Shown: piece by piece, positions 45,859 to 54,822 of the stretch
Layout: each line of letters begins with the position of its first letter
Numbering within the stretch: position 1 is the stretch's first letter
DNA from: Martelella mediterranea DSM 17316
GTDB taxonomy: Bacteria > Pseudomonadota > Alphaproteobacteria > Rhizobiales > Rhizobiaceae
Direction of reading: 5' to 3'
Assembly (NCBI RefSeq): GCF_002043005.1
Contig: NZ_CP020330.1
Span: 4,172,001 to 4,236,000, forward strand
DNA: 64,000 nt
Made by a program: the position numbers and the translations under genes
Notes under the pieces: model-generated
The model's database searches: none
The model's input: only the letters and a program-made list of their open reading frames with translations
What the model was told of the DNA's origin: nothing

Positions 45859-47385
45859 ATGGCACTTGGCGCCAAACTGTTTCTGAAACAAAGCCAGTCG
45901 CTGGTCATGACCCCGCAATTGATGCAGTCGATCCAGCTTCTGCAGATGCCCCATGCGGAGTTGACCGCCTTTATCGCGCAGGAAGTGGAGAAGAACCCGC
46001 TTCTGGAGATGGGGGGCGAGGAAGGCCATGCGGAGGAAAAACCCGAGCCCGCCGAGCTTGCGACCCATGAAAGTGGGGAGCCTGCAAGCGACTGGTATCG
46101 CGAGGACCGCCAGACCTCCGAGAGCCTGAAGGAAAGCCTCGACAGCAATTACGACAGCGCTTTCACCGAGGATGCCCCGGCACCGCGTCCCGACGCGCCC
46201 GAGCTGATGAGCCAGTGGAAATCGATGCCCGGCGGCGGTGGCGACGATCACGTGGATCTCGACGAGTTCGTCGCTAGCCGTCCCTGCCTGCGCGGCCACC
46301 TGACCGACCAGATCGCCCTGACCTTTCGCGATGCGCGCGCCCAGGCGATCGCCCGTCATCTGATCGACTATCTCGACGACGCCGGATATTTTCGGGGAGA
46401 GCCGTACGAGATCGCCGGCAATATCGGCATCGACGTCGACGATGTGACGCATGTGCTCGAAAGGCTCAAATCGCTCGATCCGCCCGGCGTCTTCGCCCGG
46501 TCGCTGGCCGACTGCATGCGCGAGCAGCTCAGGCAGCGCGGCCGGCTGGATCCGGCCATGGAAGCGCTGGTCGACAATCTCGATCTGGCGGCGCGGCGGG
46601 ATTTCCAGAAGCTGCGGCGCATCTGCGGCGTCGATGACGACGATCTGCTCGACATGATGACGGAGCTGCGCAGGCTGAACCCAAAGCCTGCCAGCGCCTT
46701 TTCCAGCGACCCGACAGAATCGGTGCTGCCCGACGTGATCGTCACCGCGCGGCCCGGCGGCGACTGGCAGATCGAGCTCAACAGCGACACCCTGCCGCGG
46801 GTGCTCGTCAACCGCCCCTACCTGGCCGAGGTCAAGGCATCGCGTGGCATGTCGGAAGCGGACCAGACCTTTCTCAACACCTGCCTGCAGAACGCCAACT
46901 GGCTGACCCGCAGCCTCGACCAGCGGGCCCGCACCATCATGAAGGTCGCCGGCGAGATCGTGCGCCTGCAGGACGGCTTTCTGCGGCATGGCGTCGATCA
47001 TCTGCGGCCGCTCAATCTCAGAACGGTGGCCGATGCGATCAAGATGCATGAATCGACCGTCAGCCGCGTCACCTCCAACAAGTACATTCTCACGCCGCGC
47101 GGGCTGTTCGAACTGCGCTATTTCTTCACCGTTTCGATCGCCGGAGCCGATGACGAGGCCGCAAGCCATTCCGCCGAAGCCGTACGCCACCGAATAAAGC
47201 GGCTGATCGACGACGAGACGCCGGCCGCGGTGCTTTCCGACGACGATATCGCCGCGGTGCTGAAGGAGGACGGGATCACGCTCGCCCGGCGGACGGTTGC
47301 AAAATACCGCGAGGCGATGAACATCCCCTCCTCCGTCCAGCGTCGGCGGGAGAAGCGGGCCCTTGCGCGGGTTGCAGCCGGTTAA
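45859..47385 (+). CDS. rpoN: RNA polymerase sigma-54 factor
   Basis: A 508-residue sigma-54. Region I (QSQSLVMTPQLMQSIQLLQM) contacts enhancer-binding proteins; the acidic region II follows (about 50-125); the core-binding domain is central; the C-terminal RpoN box ARRTVAKYRE near 480-490 binds the -24 element. Controls nitrogen, carbon and symbiotic genes in rhizobia. The ATG at 45859 follows GTGGGG. Downstream hpf and ptsN form the conserved rpoN neighbourhood. Confidence 0.96.
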   Translation: MALGAKLFLKQSQSLVMTPQLMQSIQLLQMPHAELTAFIAQEVEKNPLLEMGGEEGHAEEKPEPAELATHESGEPASDWYREDRQTSESLKESLDSNYDSAFTEDAPAPRPDAPELMSQWKSMPGGGGDDHVDLDEFVASRPCLRGHLTDQIALTFRDARAQAIARHLIDYLDDAGYFRGEPYEIAGNIGIDVDDVTHVLERLKSLDPPGVFARSLADCMREQLRQRGRLDPAMEALVDNLDLAARRDFQKLRRICGVDDDDLLDMMTELRRLNPKPASAFSSDPTESVLPDVIVTARPGGDWQIELNSDTLPRVLVNRPYLAEVKASRGMSEADQTFLNTCLQNANWLTRSLDQRARTIMKVAGEIVRLQDGFLRHGVDHLRPLNLRTVADAIKMHESTVSRVTSNKYILTPRGLFELRYFFTVSIAGADDEAASHSAEAVRHRIKRLIDDETPAAVLSDDDIAAVLKEDGITLARRTVAKYREAMNIPSSVQRRREKRALARVAAG

Positions 47386-47711
47386 AACGGTTAGAGCAGA
47401 CAAAACCGGGGTCGCATTGACTTCGCGGTCCATGAACGATAGAGCATCCGCCGCAAAGGGCGCGAACCGACATTTGAATGGTTTCGTGACTGGACGCCGG
47501 CGCCGAGATGGCGAGCCCAACGGACGGACGGCATGAAGAACGCGGAACGAATTGCAGATTTCCCGCTGGCAAACGGCTGAAAAAAGCCCAAATAGATATT
47601 GATGGCCGTTTGTCATCACACTGCCAACAGGGCCAGTGATCCGACCCTCTTGGAGGAGATCGAAGCTTGGCCTAAAGTGGCTCGTGGAAACACAAGAAGA
47701 AGGGCATAACC
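47386..47711. other. 326-bp intergenic region between rpoN and hpf, no gene seen
   Basis: No credible frame on either strand. It probably holds the hpf promoter. A GGAAC at about 47553 has no CGTT at the needed spacing, so I do not call a stress promoter. No strong terminator after rpoN. Confidence 0.5.
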
Positions 47712-48281
47712 ATGAGTGTTCGCGTCTCGGGCAAGCAAATGGAAGTCGGCGAGGCTTTCCGCCAAAAAATCGAGGATCAGATCGAGGAAGCGGTCACCAA
47801 ATATTTCGACGGGGGCTATTCCAGCCAGGTGACCGTGGAAAAGGCCGGCGGCGGCTTCGAGGCCGATTGCAAGGTCCATCTCGACAGCGGCGCCGTGCTG
47901 CACGCGGCCGGCAAGGCGCATGATCCCCAGGCCGCCTTCGAGGCAGCCTTCGAGCGGATCGCCAAGCGCCTGCGCCGCTACAAGCGCAAGCTCAAGGATC
48001 ACCACAACGGCCAGGCCGTTTCCGCCGAGTTCGCCTATTCGGTGATGGACACGCCGCCCGAAAACGACGACGAAATTCCGGAAGATTACGCGCCGGCAAT
48101 CGTCGCCGAGGCCAAGGCCGAGGTGCGCACCATGGCCGTCGCCACCGCCGTCATGGCGCTCGACATGACCGACAAGCCGCTGATGTTGTTCCGCAACCCG
48201 GACAACAAGACGCTGAACATCGTTTATCGCCGCCCGGATGGCAATATCGGCTGGATCGACACAGCCGGCATTCAGGGCTGA
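47712..48281 (+). CDS. hpf: Ribosome hibernation promoting factor, long form
   Basis: A 189-residue long-form HPF: N-terminal S30AE domain (1-100, beginning MSVRVSGKQMEVGEAF) that blocks the decoding centre, a linker, and a C-terminal S30AE_C domain (about 130-188, MTDKPLMLFRNPDNKTLNIV) that dimerises 70S into 100S ribosomes. Good ribosome site AAGAAGG. Followed by ptsN. Confidence 0.95.
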   Translation: MSVRVSGKQMEVGEAFRQKIEDQIEEAVTKYFDGGYSSQVTVEKAGGGFEADCKVHLDSGAVLHAAGKAHDPQAAFEAAFERIAKRLRRYKRKLKDHHNGQAVSAEFAYSVMDTPPENDDEIPEDYAPAIVAEAKAEVRTMAVATAVMALDMTDKPLMLFRNPDNKTLNIVYRRPDGNIGWIDTAGIQG

Positions 48282-48294
48282 CCCTCAAACCGGC

Positions 48295-48318
48295 GGGCGC
48301 CGCATGGCGTCCGCTTTT
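48295..48318 (+). terminator. Weak intrinsic terminator between hpf and ptsN
   Basis: GGGCGCC (48295-48301), loop GCAT, GGCGTCC (48306-48312) with one G-U pair, then GCTTTT. It could lower readthrough from hpf into ptsN. Confidence 0.4.
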
Positions 48319-48337
48319 CACGCCAGGATACCAGGAC

Positions 48338-48802
48338 ATGGCACTCGACGACCTGCTGAAACAGGAAGCGATCATCCCCGCCCTCAAGGCCAATTCCAAG
48401 AAGCAATTGCTGCAGGAACTCGCCGCCCGCGCGGAAGCCGTGACCGGTATACCGGAGCGTGAAATCTTCGACGTGGTTCTGCAGCGCGAGCGTCTGGGGT
48501 CCACCGGCGTCGGCAACGGCATCGCCATTCCGCACGGCAAGCTGCCGAAGCTCGACCACATTGCCGGCGTGTTCGCCAGGCTTCAGCATCCCGTCAATTT
48601 CGACGCGCTCGACGACCAGCCCGTCGACCTCGCCTTTCTGCTGCTGGCCCCGGAAGGCGCCGGCGCGGACCACCTGAAAGCGCTCTCACGCGTCGCCCGC
48701 CTCTTGCGCGACCAGGAGCTCACCCGCAAGCTGCGCGCTTCCGACAGCGACAGCGCGATCTACGCGTTTTTGAATTCGGACCCCGATTCCTCGGCAGCGT
48801 GA
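48338..48802 (+). CDS. ptsN: PTS IIA-like nitrogen-regulatory protein PtsN (EIIA-Ntr)
   Basis: A 154-residue EIIA-Ntr. The phosphoryl-accepting His is H66 in GNGIAIPHGKL. It is phosphorylated by PtsP-PtsO and regulates potassium uptake, nitrogen and carbon responses by protein-protein contact. Full length for the family. Last gene of the lptC-to-ptsN series. Confidence 0.95.
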   Translation: MALDDLLKQEAIIPALKANSKKQLLQELAARAEAVTGIPEREIFDVVLQRERLGSTGVGNGIAIPHGKLPKLDHIAGVFARLQHPVNFDALDDQPVDLAFLLLAPEGAGADHLKALSRVARLLRDQELTRKLRASDSDSAIYAFLNSDPDSSAA

Positions 48803-48940
48803 GATAAAGCCTTTTGCCGCTCTTTTTCTGAGCATAGAGAGCCTTTACCCACCCGCACGCAATTCTATACATTCACCTCGCGCCAACCCGAAAAAAGCCA
48901 CATCGTGCTCGAAGTTTATTTCCATAACCGAGGTGTCGCG

Positions 48941-48961
48941 GCGGCTTCTTTGTGAAGCCGC
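48941..48961 (+). other. Perfect hairpin upstream of the lipoprotein gene
   Basis: GCGGCTTC (48941-48948), TTTGT, GAAGCCGC (48954-48961). No T tract follows. It lies between ptsN and the lipoprotein gene and could be a 5' UTR stem or a weak terminator. Confidence 0.4.
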
Positions 48962-49038
48962 TGTTAAAACGTCGCACCGCTCGGCAATTATAGAGTCCTG
49001 TCGGCTTCGAGCCGGACAAGACCATGAGGCGGGACAGC

Positions 49039-49521
49039 ATGAAACGTTATCACTTTGCACTCATGCTCTCGTTTCTCGCGTTTGCAGGATGTGGCCGGCA
49101 GGTCGAGGATGGACTGCTGCGAATTTTAGCCGAGGCCCTGCCTGAAGGCGCAGAGCCCGAAGTACTTTCAACCTGCTACAGTTTCCTGGGACTCGGACCA
49201 ACAGTCGCGTTGTTCAGGTACCCTGTGAAGGGGGTGACTGATGCGCCTGCCACATCCCTCAACCCGGATGGTTCCAAAGGATGGACATGGCAACCTTCTC
49301 TCGGGGATTTCGTCGAAAAACAGAGCAAAGAGCCGGTGCTCGGCCTTGCAATGACCGTCCTGGACGGAAAGCAATGTCTGCGAGACATGACCGATGACGC
49401 CAATTCCATACTTTTCGAGGAACATCCGGGACTTTACTATTCCACCAATAGGGAGGAGGTCATCATCATATTGTTTGACGGACCAGAAAGAGAAGGCGTG
49501 ATCTTTATCCAGGCGCCCTGA
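49039..49521 (+). CDS. Predicted small lipoprotein of unknown function
   Basis: A 160-residue protein with a lipoprotein signal peptide: K2, R3, a hydrophobic stretch (FALMLSFLAFAG) and C18 as the modified cysteine in a lipobox FAGC. The mature part has no family I recognise and contains two further cysteines (near C46 and C114). Start at 49039 (second ATG) gives a proper signal peptide; 49024 adds MRRDS. It does not belong to the conserved core neighbourhood on either side, and its sequence is less GC-rich than nearby genes, so it may be an acquired gene. Confidence 0.7.
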   Translation: MKRYHFALMLSFLAFAGCGRQVEDGLLRILAEALPEGAEPEVLSTCYSFLGLGPTVALFRYPVKGVTDAPATSLNPDGSKGWTWQPSLGDFVEKQSKEPVLGLAMTVLDGKQCLRDMTDDANSILFEEHPGLYYSTNREEVIIILFDGPEREGVIFIQAP

Positions 49522-49582
49522 TCCCGCGGGGAGAGCTTCTGCTCCACGAAGGCAAAGCAGTCATCCCCCGCGCTTCCGTCAA

Positions 49583-50215
49583 TCACTCGTCCTTCGGCGC
49601 TTCGTCGGCCGGCTGGGCCGCTTCCGGCTTCGGGCCACCCTTGGAGACGCCGACCATGGCCGGGCGCAGAACGCGCTCGCCGATCATGTAGCCGGCCTGC
49701 ACCACTTGAACCACCGTGTTTGCGGGGATTTCGGGGTTCGGAACCTCGAACATCGCCTGATGGATATTGGGGTCGAAGCGCGCGCCCTCGGCCTCGATTT
49801 TCTTCACGCCGTGGCGTTCGAGGCCTGACAGCATCGAGCGTTCGGTCATCTCGACGCCCTCGATGAAGCCCTTGATCTCCTCGGTGCGCTTGTCTTCCGG
49901 GATCGCATCCAGCGCGCGGCGCAGATTGTCGGAAACGCCGAGCATGTCGCGCGCGAACGCGGTCACGGCATAGGCCTTGGCGTCCTTGACGTCGCGGGCG
50001 GTGCGGCGGCGCAGGTTCTCCATTTCGGCGGCAAGGCGCAGAAGCTGGTCGCGCTGCTTTTCGTTCTCGGCCTTCAGGACTTCAAGCGGATCGGGCTCGG
50101 GCTGAGCCTCCTCGGCGATATCCTCGGCGGCCGCAGCATCCATCTCGGCTTCGAGATCGAGCACCGTTTCCTTGATTTGTTCGTCAGTTCCGTTTTTCTT
50201 GGTCTCGTCGGTCAT
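49583..50215 (-). CDS. grpE: Nucleotide exchange factor GrpE
   Basis: A 210-residue cochaperone that releases ADP from DnaK. Acidic N-terminal tail (1-50), long coiled coil (about 60-120, [14 protein letters not shown]), and C-terminal beta-wing domain with [14 protein letters not shown] near 148-162 and [21 protein letters not shown]. Transcribed after hrcA with 97 bp between, where a heat-shock promoter is likely. Confidence 0.95.
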   Translation of the reverse strand: MTDETKKNGTDEQIKETVLDLEAEMDAAAAEDIAEEAQPEPDPLEVLKAENEKQRDQLLRLAAEMENLRRRTARDVKDAKAYAVTAFARDMLGVSDNLRRALDAIPEDKRTEEIKGFIEGVEMTERSMLSGLERHGVKKIEAEGARFDPNIHQAMFEVPNPEIPANTVVQVVQAGYMIGERVLRPAMVGVSKGGPKPEAAQPADEAPKDE

Positions 50216-50261
50216 GACGTCTCCGCAGATTTCATTTCAATGGTGAATTTCTTGAGCCCCG

Positions 50262-50290
50262 ATATCGAGGTTCAGCCTTGAAAAATCAAG
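50262..50290 (-). promoter_or_regulatory. RpoH-like (heat-shock) promoter for grpE
   Basis: On the minus strand: CTTGAT (50290-50285), 17 bases, CGATAT (50267-50262). It resembles alphaproteobacterial sigma-32 promoters (CTTGAA, then a CNATAT-type -10). It lies 47 bp before the grpE ATG. One mismatch in the -35 box keeps this tentative. Confidence 0.5.
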
Positions 50291-50312
50291 GGCTGATATG
50301 GGGTCGTCGCGA

Positions 50313-51401
50313 TCAGCGCGTGCTGGAAAGCCGCGACAGCAGATGCGCGGTATAATCCACCATCGGCACCACCCGGGCATAATTAAGGCGGGTCGGTCCG
50401 ATCACGCCGACCGCGCCGACGACCTGATTGTCGCTGTCGCGATAGGGCGCGACCACCAGCGACGAGCCCGACAGCGAAAACAGCTTGTTTTCCGAGCCGA
50501 TGAAAATCCTGACACCCGAGCCGCTTTCGGCGAGATTGATCAGCTCGATCAGGCTGTCCTTCTTTTCAAGGTCGTCGAACAGCATGCGCAACCGGTCGAT
50601 ATCCGCGGCATCGGCCACCCCTTCCAGCAGGTTGGCACGCCCGCGCACGATCAGCCGCCCCGGATTGCCGTCCTCGGCGCTTCCCGACCACACGGCAAGC
50701 CCGCGCCCCACGAGATCCTGCGACAGCTGGTCCAGTTCCTGACGCACACGATCCTTCAGCCGAGTCAGCACGGATTTCAGCTCCGGCAGGGTCTGGCCGT
50801 TGAGATGCGCGTTCAGGAAATTCGCCGCCGCCGTCAGTTGCGACGAGGTGGTGCCGGCCGGCAGATCGATGATCCGGTTTTCGACCTGGTTGTGCTCGCC
50901 CACCAGCACGGCCAGCGCCTTGGTCGGCTCCAGCCGGATGAATTCGACATGTTTCAGAACGGTGTCGCTCTTGGAGGTCATCACCAGTCCCGCCCCGCGC
51001 GACATGCCGGAAAGCATCTGGCTCGCCTCGTCCAGCAGCGTCTCCACCGGCTGGCCGCTGCCAACGCGGCCCATCTGGCGCTCGATTTCCGCGCGCTCGC
51101 CCTCGGCCAGATCGCCGATCTGCATGTAGGCGTCGACGAAGAAGCGCAGGCCGCTTTCGGTCGGCAGCCGTCCGGCGCTGATGTGGGGCGCGTAGATGAG
51201 GCCGAGTTCCTCCAGATCGCTCATGACGTTGCGCACCGAGGCCGGCGACAGCGACATCGGCAGAAGCCGCGACAGGTTGCGCGAGCCGAGCGGCTCGCCG
51301 CTCTCCAGATAGGTTTCGACAATCCGGCGGAAGACCTCGCGCGAACGGTCATCGAGCGAGATGGCGGGCATATCAACCTTTGCTTTGCGATTTGTGGTCA
51401 T
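50313..51401 (-). CDS. hrcA: Heat-inducible transcription repressor HrcA
   Basis: A 362-residue repressor of groESL-type operons that binds CIRCE. Winged helix at about 15-85 ([20 protein letters not shown]), GAF-like and dimerisation domains after that. The start is 51401 (AAGAG ahead) or 51371 (AAAGG ahead); a very long frame to 52073 runs through rph on the other strand and is not real. No CIRCE element is found near this gene, so it is not obviously autoregulated. Confidence 0.92.
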   Translation of the reverse strand: MTTNRKAKVDMPAISLDDRSREVFRRIVETYLESGEPLGSRNLSRLLPMSLSPASVRNVMSDLEELGLIYAPHISAGRLPTESGLRFFVDAYMQIGDLAEGERAEIERQMGRVGSGQPVETLLDEASQMLSGMSRGAGLVMTSKSDTVLKHVEFIRLEPTKALAVLVGEHNQVENRIIDLPAGTTSSQLTAAANFLNAHLNGQTLPELKSVLTRLKDRVRQELDQLSQDLVGRGLAVWSGSAEDGNPGRLIVRGRANLLEGVADAADIDRLRMLFDDLEKKDSLIELINLAESGSGVRIFIGSENKLFSLSGSSLVVAPYRDSDNQVVGAVGVIGPTRLNYARVVPMVDYTAHLLSRLSSTR

Positions 51402-51437
51402 GCACTCTTTGCCGAAACGTGAGAAAGCTTCCCGCCT

Positions 51438-51465
51438 AATATAGTGCGAAGGCGTCGCCACGCAA
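51438..51465 (-). promoter_or_regulatory. Candidate sigma-70 promoter for hrcA
   Basis: Minus strand TTGCGT (51465-51460), 16 bases, TATATT (51443-51438), about 37 bp before the hrcA start. Its -35 box lies in the loop between inverted arms GCGTCGCC (51452-51459) and GGCGACGC (51478-51485). Confidence 0.4.
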
Positions 51466-51552
51466 TTGACCCGTGTCGGCGACGCGTTTTTCTTTGCAAA
51501 AGCGGGCGCATGCTCGTAGAACGCGGCCAAAAGCAACCGGAAGGATTCCACC

Positions 51553-52275
51553 ATGCGGCCATCAGGCAGACAACTTACCCAGATGCGCAAAGTCTCGTTC
51601 GAGCGCGGCTTCTCCAAGCACGCCGAAGGCTCCTGCCTGGTGAAGTTCGGCGACACCCATGTGCTGTGCACCGCATCGCTGGAAGAGCGCGTGCCGCCGT
51701 GGCTGCGCAATGGCGGCAAGGGCTGGGTGACGGCCGAATACGGCATGCTGCCGCGCGCCACCGGCGAGCGCATGCGCCGCGAGGCTTCCGCCGGCAAGCA
51801 GGGCGGGCGCACGCTGGAAATCCAGCGCCTGATCGGCCGTTCGCTGCGCGCGGTCGTCGACCTCGAAGCGCTGGGCGAACGCCAGATCAGTGTCGACTGC
51901 GACGTGATCCAGGCCGATGGCGGCACCCGCACGGCATCGATCACCGGCGCATGGATCGCGCTCCATGACTGCCTGAAGTGGATGGAAGCCCGCAGCATGG
52001 TCAAGACCGGCAAGGTGCTGAAGGACCATGTCGCGGCGATCTCCTGCGGCATTTTCGCCGACCAGCCGGTCATCGACCTCGATTATCTGGAAGATTCCTC
52101 CGCCGAAACCGACGCCAATTTCGTCATGACCGGCACCGGCGGCATCGTCGAGATCCAGGGCACCGCCGAAGGCAAGCCGTTCAGCCAGGACGAGTTCCTG
52201 ACGCTTCTGGACCTCGCCAGAAACGGCATTGCCGAGCTTGTCGACCTCCAGAAGAAGACCGTCGAGGGCGCGTAA
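51553..52275 (+). CDS. rph: Ribonuclease PH
   Basis: A 240-residue phosphorolytic 3'-5' exoribonuclease that trims tRNA 3' ends. [20 protein letters not shown] at the N terminus, [12 protein letters not shown] near 118-129 and the phosphate-site residues in [16 protein letters not shown] are diagnostic. Divergent from hrcA, followed by a VOC gene at 4 bp and by rdgB; hrcA/rph-rdgB-hemW is a conserved order. Confidence 0.96.
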   Translation: MRPSGRQLTQMRKVSFERGFSKHAEGSCLVKFGDTHVLCTASLEERVPPWLRNGGKGWVTAEYGMLPRATGERMRREASAGKQGGRTLEIQRLIGRSLRAVVDLEALGERQISVDCDVIQADGGTRTASITGAWIALHDCLKWMEARSMVKTGKVLKDHVAAISCGIFADQPVIDLDYLEDSSAETDANFVMTGTGGIVEIQGTAEGKPFSQDEFLTLLDLARNGIAELVDLQKKTVEGA

Positions 52276-52279
52276 CGCC

Positions 52280-52693
52280 ATGGAGAGCCCGATCGCCGCC
52301 ATTCTGGAAACCGCGCTCTACGTCGATGATCTCGACGCAGCAGAAGCGTTTTACGGCGGCGTTCTGGGGCTTGAACAGATTTCGCGCGCCGGCAACCGGC
52401 ATATCTTTTTCCGCTGCGGCCCGGGCGTTCTTTTGATCTTCAATCCGGACGAGACGGTCATCCCCGCCCCGCCGGACGCCCTGCCCGTTCCTGCCCACGG
52501 CGCGCGCGGCCAGGGCCATATCTGCTTCCGGCTTGCGGGCGATGATTTCGCCTCCATGCTCGATCGCCTGAAGGAAAACGGCATCGCCATCGAAAGCGAT
52601 TTCCTCTGGCCGAACGGCGCCCGCTCGATCTATTTCCGCGATCCCGCCGGCAACAGTCTGGAATGCGCCGAGGGCAAGCTCTGGGGACTGTGA
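52280..52693 (+). CDS. VOC-superfamily (glyoxalase fold) protein
   Basis: A 137-residue VOC domain protein: ILETALYVDDLDAAEAFYGG near 7-26, and RSIYFRDPAGNSLECAEGKLWG at the end with a metal-ligand Glu. The pattern is similar to uncharacterised fosfomycin-resistance-like or catechol-dioxygenase-like proteins; the substrate is unknown. It begins 4 bp after the rph stop, so it is cotranscribed with rph. A repeat element separates it from rdgB. Confidence 0.88.
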   Translation: MESPIAAILETALYVDDLDAAEAFYGGVLGLEQISRAGNRHIFFRCGPGVLLIFNPDETVIPAPPDALPVPAHGARGQGHICFRLAGDDFASMLDRLKENGIAIESDFLWPNGARSIYFRDPAGNSLECAEGKLWGL

Positions 52694-52718
52694 TGGCAAA
52701 GTCTATCCGCCTCCCGTC

Positions 52719-52875
52719 AATCTCCCCCCTTGAGGAGGAGATGCCCCGACAGGGGCAGAGAGGGGTGAACCCTTTCCGAGAGCACGGCGTTTGCGGCATA
52801 TGCCCATTACCCCTCTCTGTCGCTTTCGCGACATCTCCTCCTCAAGGGGGGAGATTGTTTTGGGGGCTTTGCGGC
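52719..52875. repeat. Palindromic intergenic repeat, copy C, with perfect 25-bp terminal inverted repeats
   Basis: Ends at 52719-52743 and 52832-52856 are exact inverted copies of each other (25 bp). Inside are GCCCC-gaca-GGGGC, GTCGC-tttc-GCGAC and the CAGAGAGGGG/CCCCTCTCTG long-range stem, as in copy B. The tail TTTTGGGGGCTTTGCGGCC (to 52875) is shared with the other copies. It fills the gap between the VOC gene and rdgB and may decouple them. Confidence 0.92.
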
Positions 52876-52910
52876 CCACCCCTCACCACCACCGCTCAAC
52901 GGGACCTGAC

Positions 52911-53555
52911 ATGCGCACACTCGATACCAAGACCATCGTCGTTGCCAGCCACAATGCCGGCAAGATCGCGGAGATCGCGGATCTGATCGTTCCGCTCGGC
53001 TTTTCCGCCAAATCGGCGGCCGAACTGAATTTCGACGTGCCCGAGGAAACCGGTACGACATTCGAGGAAAACGCGGCAATCAAGGCGCTGGCCTCCGCCT
53101 GCAAATCCGGCCTGCCGGCGCTTGCCGATGATTCCGGCATCGCCGTCGATGCGCTCGATGGCGCGCCCGGCGTCTACACCGCCGACTGGGCGGAAACGGC
53201 GGATGGCAGCCGCGATTTCGCCATGGCGATGGAGAAGGTCGAAAACCTGCTTGCCGAAAAGGGCGCAACCGCGCCCGAGCAACGCACCGCCCGTTTCGTC
53301 TGCGTGCTTTGCCTTGCATGGCCGGACGGCCACACCGAGACCTTCCGGGGCGAGGTCGAGGGCACGCTGGTCTGGCCGCCGCGCGGCGACAAGGGCCACG
53401 GCTACGACCCGGTGTTTAAGCCCGCCGGCCATGACCGGACCTTCGGTGAAATGGAAACCGACGAGAAGACCCATGGTGGCCCGCAGGATGGCGGCGCGCT
53501 GTCGCACCGCGCCCGCGCCTTCCGCCTGTTCGTGGAAAAGGGGCTGGCACGCTGA
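52911..53555 (+). CDS. rdgB: Non-canonical purine NTP pyrophosphatase (dITP/XTP)
   Basis: A 214-residue Ham1-type hydrolase that removes dITP, dXTP and related nucleotides. [15 protein letters not shown] near 8-22 (SHNxxK nucleotide-binding motif) and [19 protein letters not shown] near 72-90. The start at 52911 follows GGGA; a longer frame would run into the repeat element. Followed by hemW after 14 bp. Confidence 0.95.
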   Translation: MRTLDTKTIVVASHNAGKIAEIADLIVPLGFSAKSAAELNFDVPEETGTTFEENAAIKALASACKSGLPALADDSGIAVDALDGAPGVYTADWAETADGSRDFAMAMEKVENLLAEKGATAPEQRTARFVCVLCLAWPDGHTETFRGEVEGTLVWPPRGDKGHGYDPVFKPAGHDRTFGEMETDEKTHGGPQDGGALSHRARAFRLFVEKGLAR

Positions 53556-53569
53556 GCGAACCGCAAACC

Positions 53570-54727
53570 ATGGCCCGCGACAATGGCGAACCGGGCTTCG
53601 GCGTCTACCTGCACTGGCCGTTCTGCGCGGCCAAATGCCCCTATTGCGATTTCAACAGCCATGTCCGCCACCAGCCGGTCGACCAGAAGCGCTTCATGGC
53701 CGCCTTCGCCCGCGAGATCGACCATATGCGCGCCCTTTCCGGCCCGCGCGAGGTCACCAGCATCTTCATCGGCGGCGGCACGCCCTCGCTGATGGCGCCG
53801 GAAACGCTCGGCGGCATTCTCGAGGCCGTGGCGAAGGCATGGCATGTGCCGGACGGGATCGAGATCACGCTGGAGGCCAATCCCTCCAGCGTCGAGGCGA
53901 CGCGTTTCCGCGGCTATAGGGCCGCCGGCGTCAACCGCGTCTCCATGGGCGTGCAGGCGCTCGATGACCGGCAGTTGCGGTTTCTCGGCCGGCTGCACAA
54001 TGTCGAGCAAGCGCTCGGCGCGATCGGGCTTGCGCGCGAGATATTTCCGCGCATGTCGTTCGACCTGATCTATGCCCGCCCCGGCCAGACCATTGACGAC
54101 TGGGTGGCCGAACTCAACCGCGCCATTGACCTCGCCGCCGATCACCTCTCGCTCTATCAGCTCACCATCGAGGAAGGCACGGCCTTTTACGCGCTGCACA
54201 AGGCCGGGAAACTCACCGTGCCCGATGAGGATCACGCCGCCGAACTCTACGAGATCACGCAGGCCGTGACGGCGGAACGCGGCCTGCCGGCCTACGAGGT
54301 CTCCAACCACGCCCGTCCCGGCGCGGAAAGCCGGCACAACCTCACCTACTGGCGTTACGGCGATTATGCCGGCATCGGCCCCGGCGCCCATGGCAGGCTG
54401 ACGACCGCCGAGGGCAAGATCGCCACCGCCGCCGAACGCCATCCGGAAACCTGGCTGGGCATGGTCGAACAGGCTGGCCACGGCACCAGCGAACAGAGCA
54501 TGCTCACCGGCGAGGAACAGGCCGACGAGCTGCTGCTAATGGGCCTGCGGGTCAAGGAAGGCGTCGACCTTTCGCGCTGGTCGTCGCTTTCCGGCAGGTC
54601 CGTCGATGCCGAGCGCGAGGCGTTTCTGATCGACCTCGGCCTTGTCGAGCGCATCGGCAACCACAGGCTGCGGGCAACGCCCGAAGGCATGCTGGTCTTG
54701 AACCGTGTGGTTGCAGAGCTATCCTGA
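53570..54727 (+). CDS. hemW: HemW (radical SAM, heme chaperone; formerly HemN-like)
   Basis: A 385-residue radical SAM protein with cluster ligands C19, C23 and C26 (FCAAKCPYCDFNSH) and the HemN C-terminal domain. The start of the motif, 'CxxxCxxC' within the first 30 residues and without the extra N-terminal part of HemN, marks it as HemW, a heme-binding chaperone, rather than coproporphyrinogen oxidase. Cotranscribed with rdgB. Confidence 0.92.
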   Translation: MARDNGEPGFGVYLHWPFCAAKCPYCDFNSHVRHQPVDQKRFMAAFAREIDHMRALSGPREVTSIFIGGGTPSLMAPETLGGILEAVAKAWHVPDGIEITLEANPSSVEATRFRGYRAAGVNRVSMGVQALDDRQLRFLGRLHNVEQALGAIGLAREIFPRMSFDLIYARPGQTIDDWVAELNRAIDLAADHLSLYQLTIEEGTAFYALHKAGKLTVPDEDHAAELYEITQAVTAERGLPAYEVSNHARPGAESRHNLTYWRYGDYAGIGPGAHGRLTTAEGKIATAAERHPETWLGMVEQAGHGTSEQSMLTGEEQADELLLMGLRVKEGVDLSRWSSLSGRSVDAEREAFLIDLGLVERIGNHRLRATPEGMLVLNRVVAELS

Positions 54728-54757
54728 TCGACAATCATGACTGAACGTGAGATATCG

Positions 54758-54782
54758 GGAACCGGTGCCCCGCATCCGCGTT
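54758..54782 (+). promoter_or_regulatory. EcfG/RpoE2-type general stress promoter for the 54823 membrane gene
   Basis: GGAAC (54758-54762), 16 bases, CGTT (54779-54782): the full EcfG consensus. Predicted start near 54789 gives a leader of about 34 nt to the ATG at 54823. Confidence 0.8.
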
Positions 54783-54822
54783 CCTCTAGCGTTGAGCGCC
54801 CGCATCACAAGGGAGATCGAGA

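Noticed and set aside
45859..45875. Sigma-54 promoter (TGGCAC element) near the rpoN start
   Set aside because: TGGCAC is within the first codons of rpoN and is not followed by TTGC at the needed spacing.
47540..47600. EcfG-type promoter before hpf
   Set aside because: GGAAC is present near 47553 but there is no CGTT 16-17 bases downstream.
51395..51412. GCACTC near the hrcA start as half of a CIRCE element
   Set aside because: No matching GAGTGC arm nine bases away, so it is not a CIRCE.
51402..52073. 224-codon N-terminal extension of hrcA
   Set aside because: The extension lies antisense to rph and has no homology to HrcA; good starts exist at 51401 and 51371.
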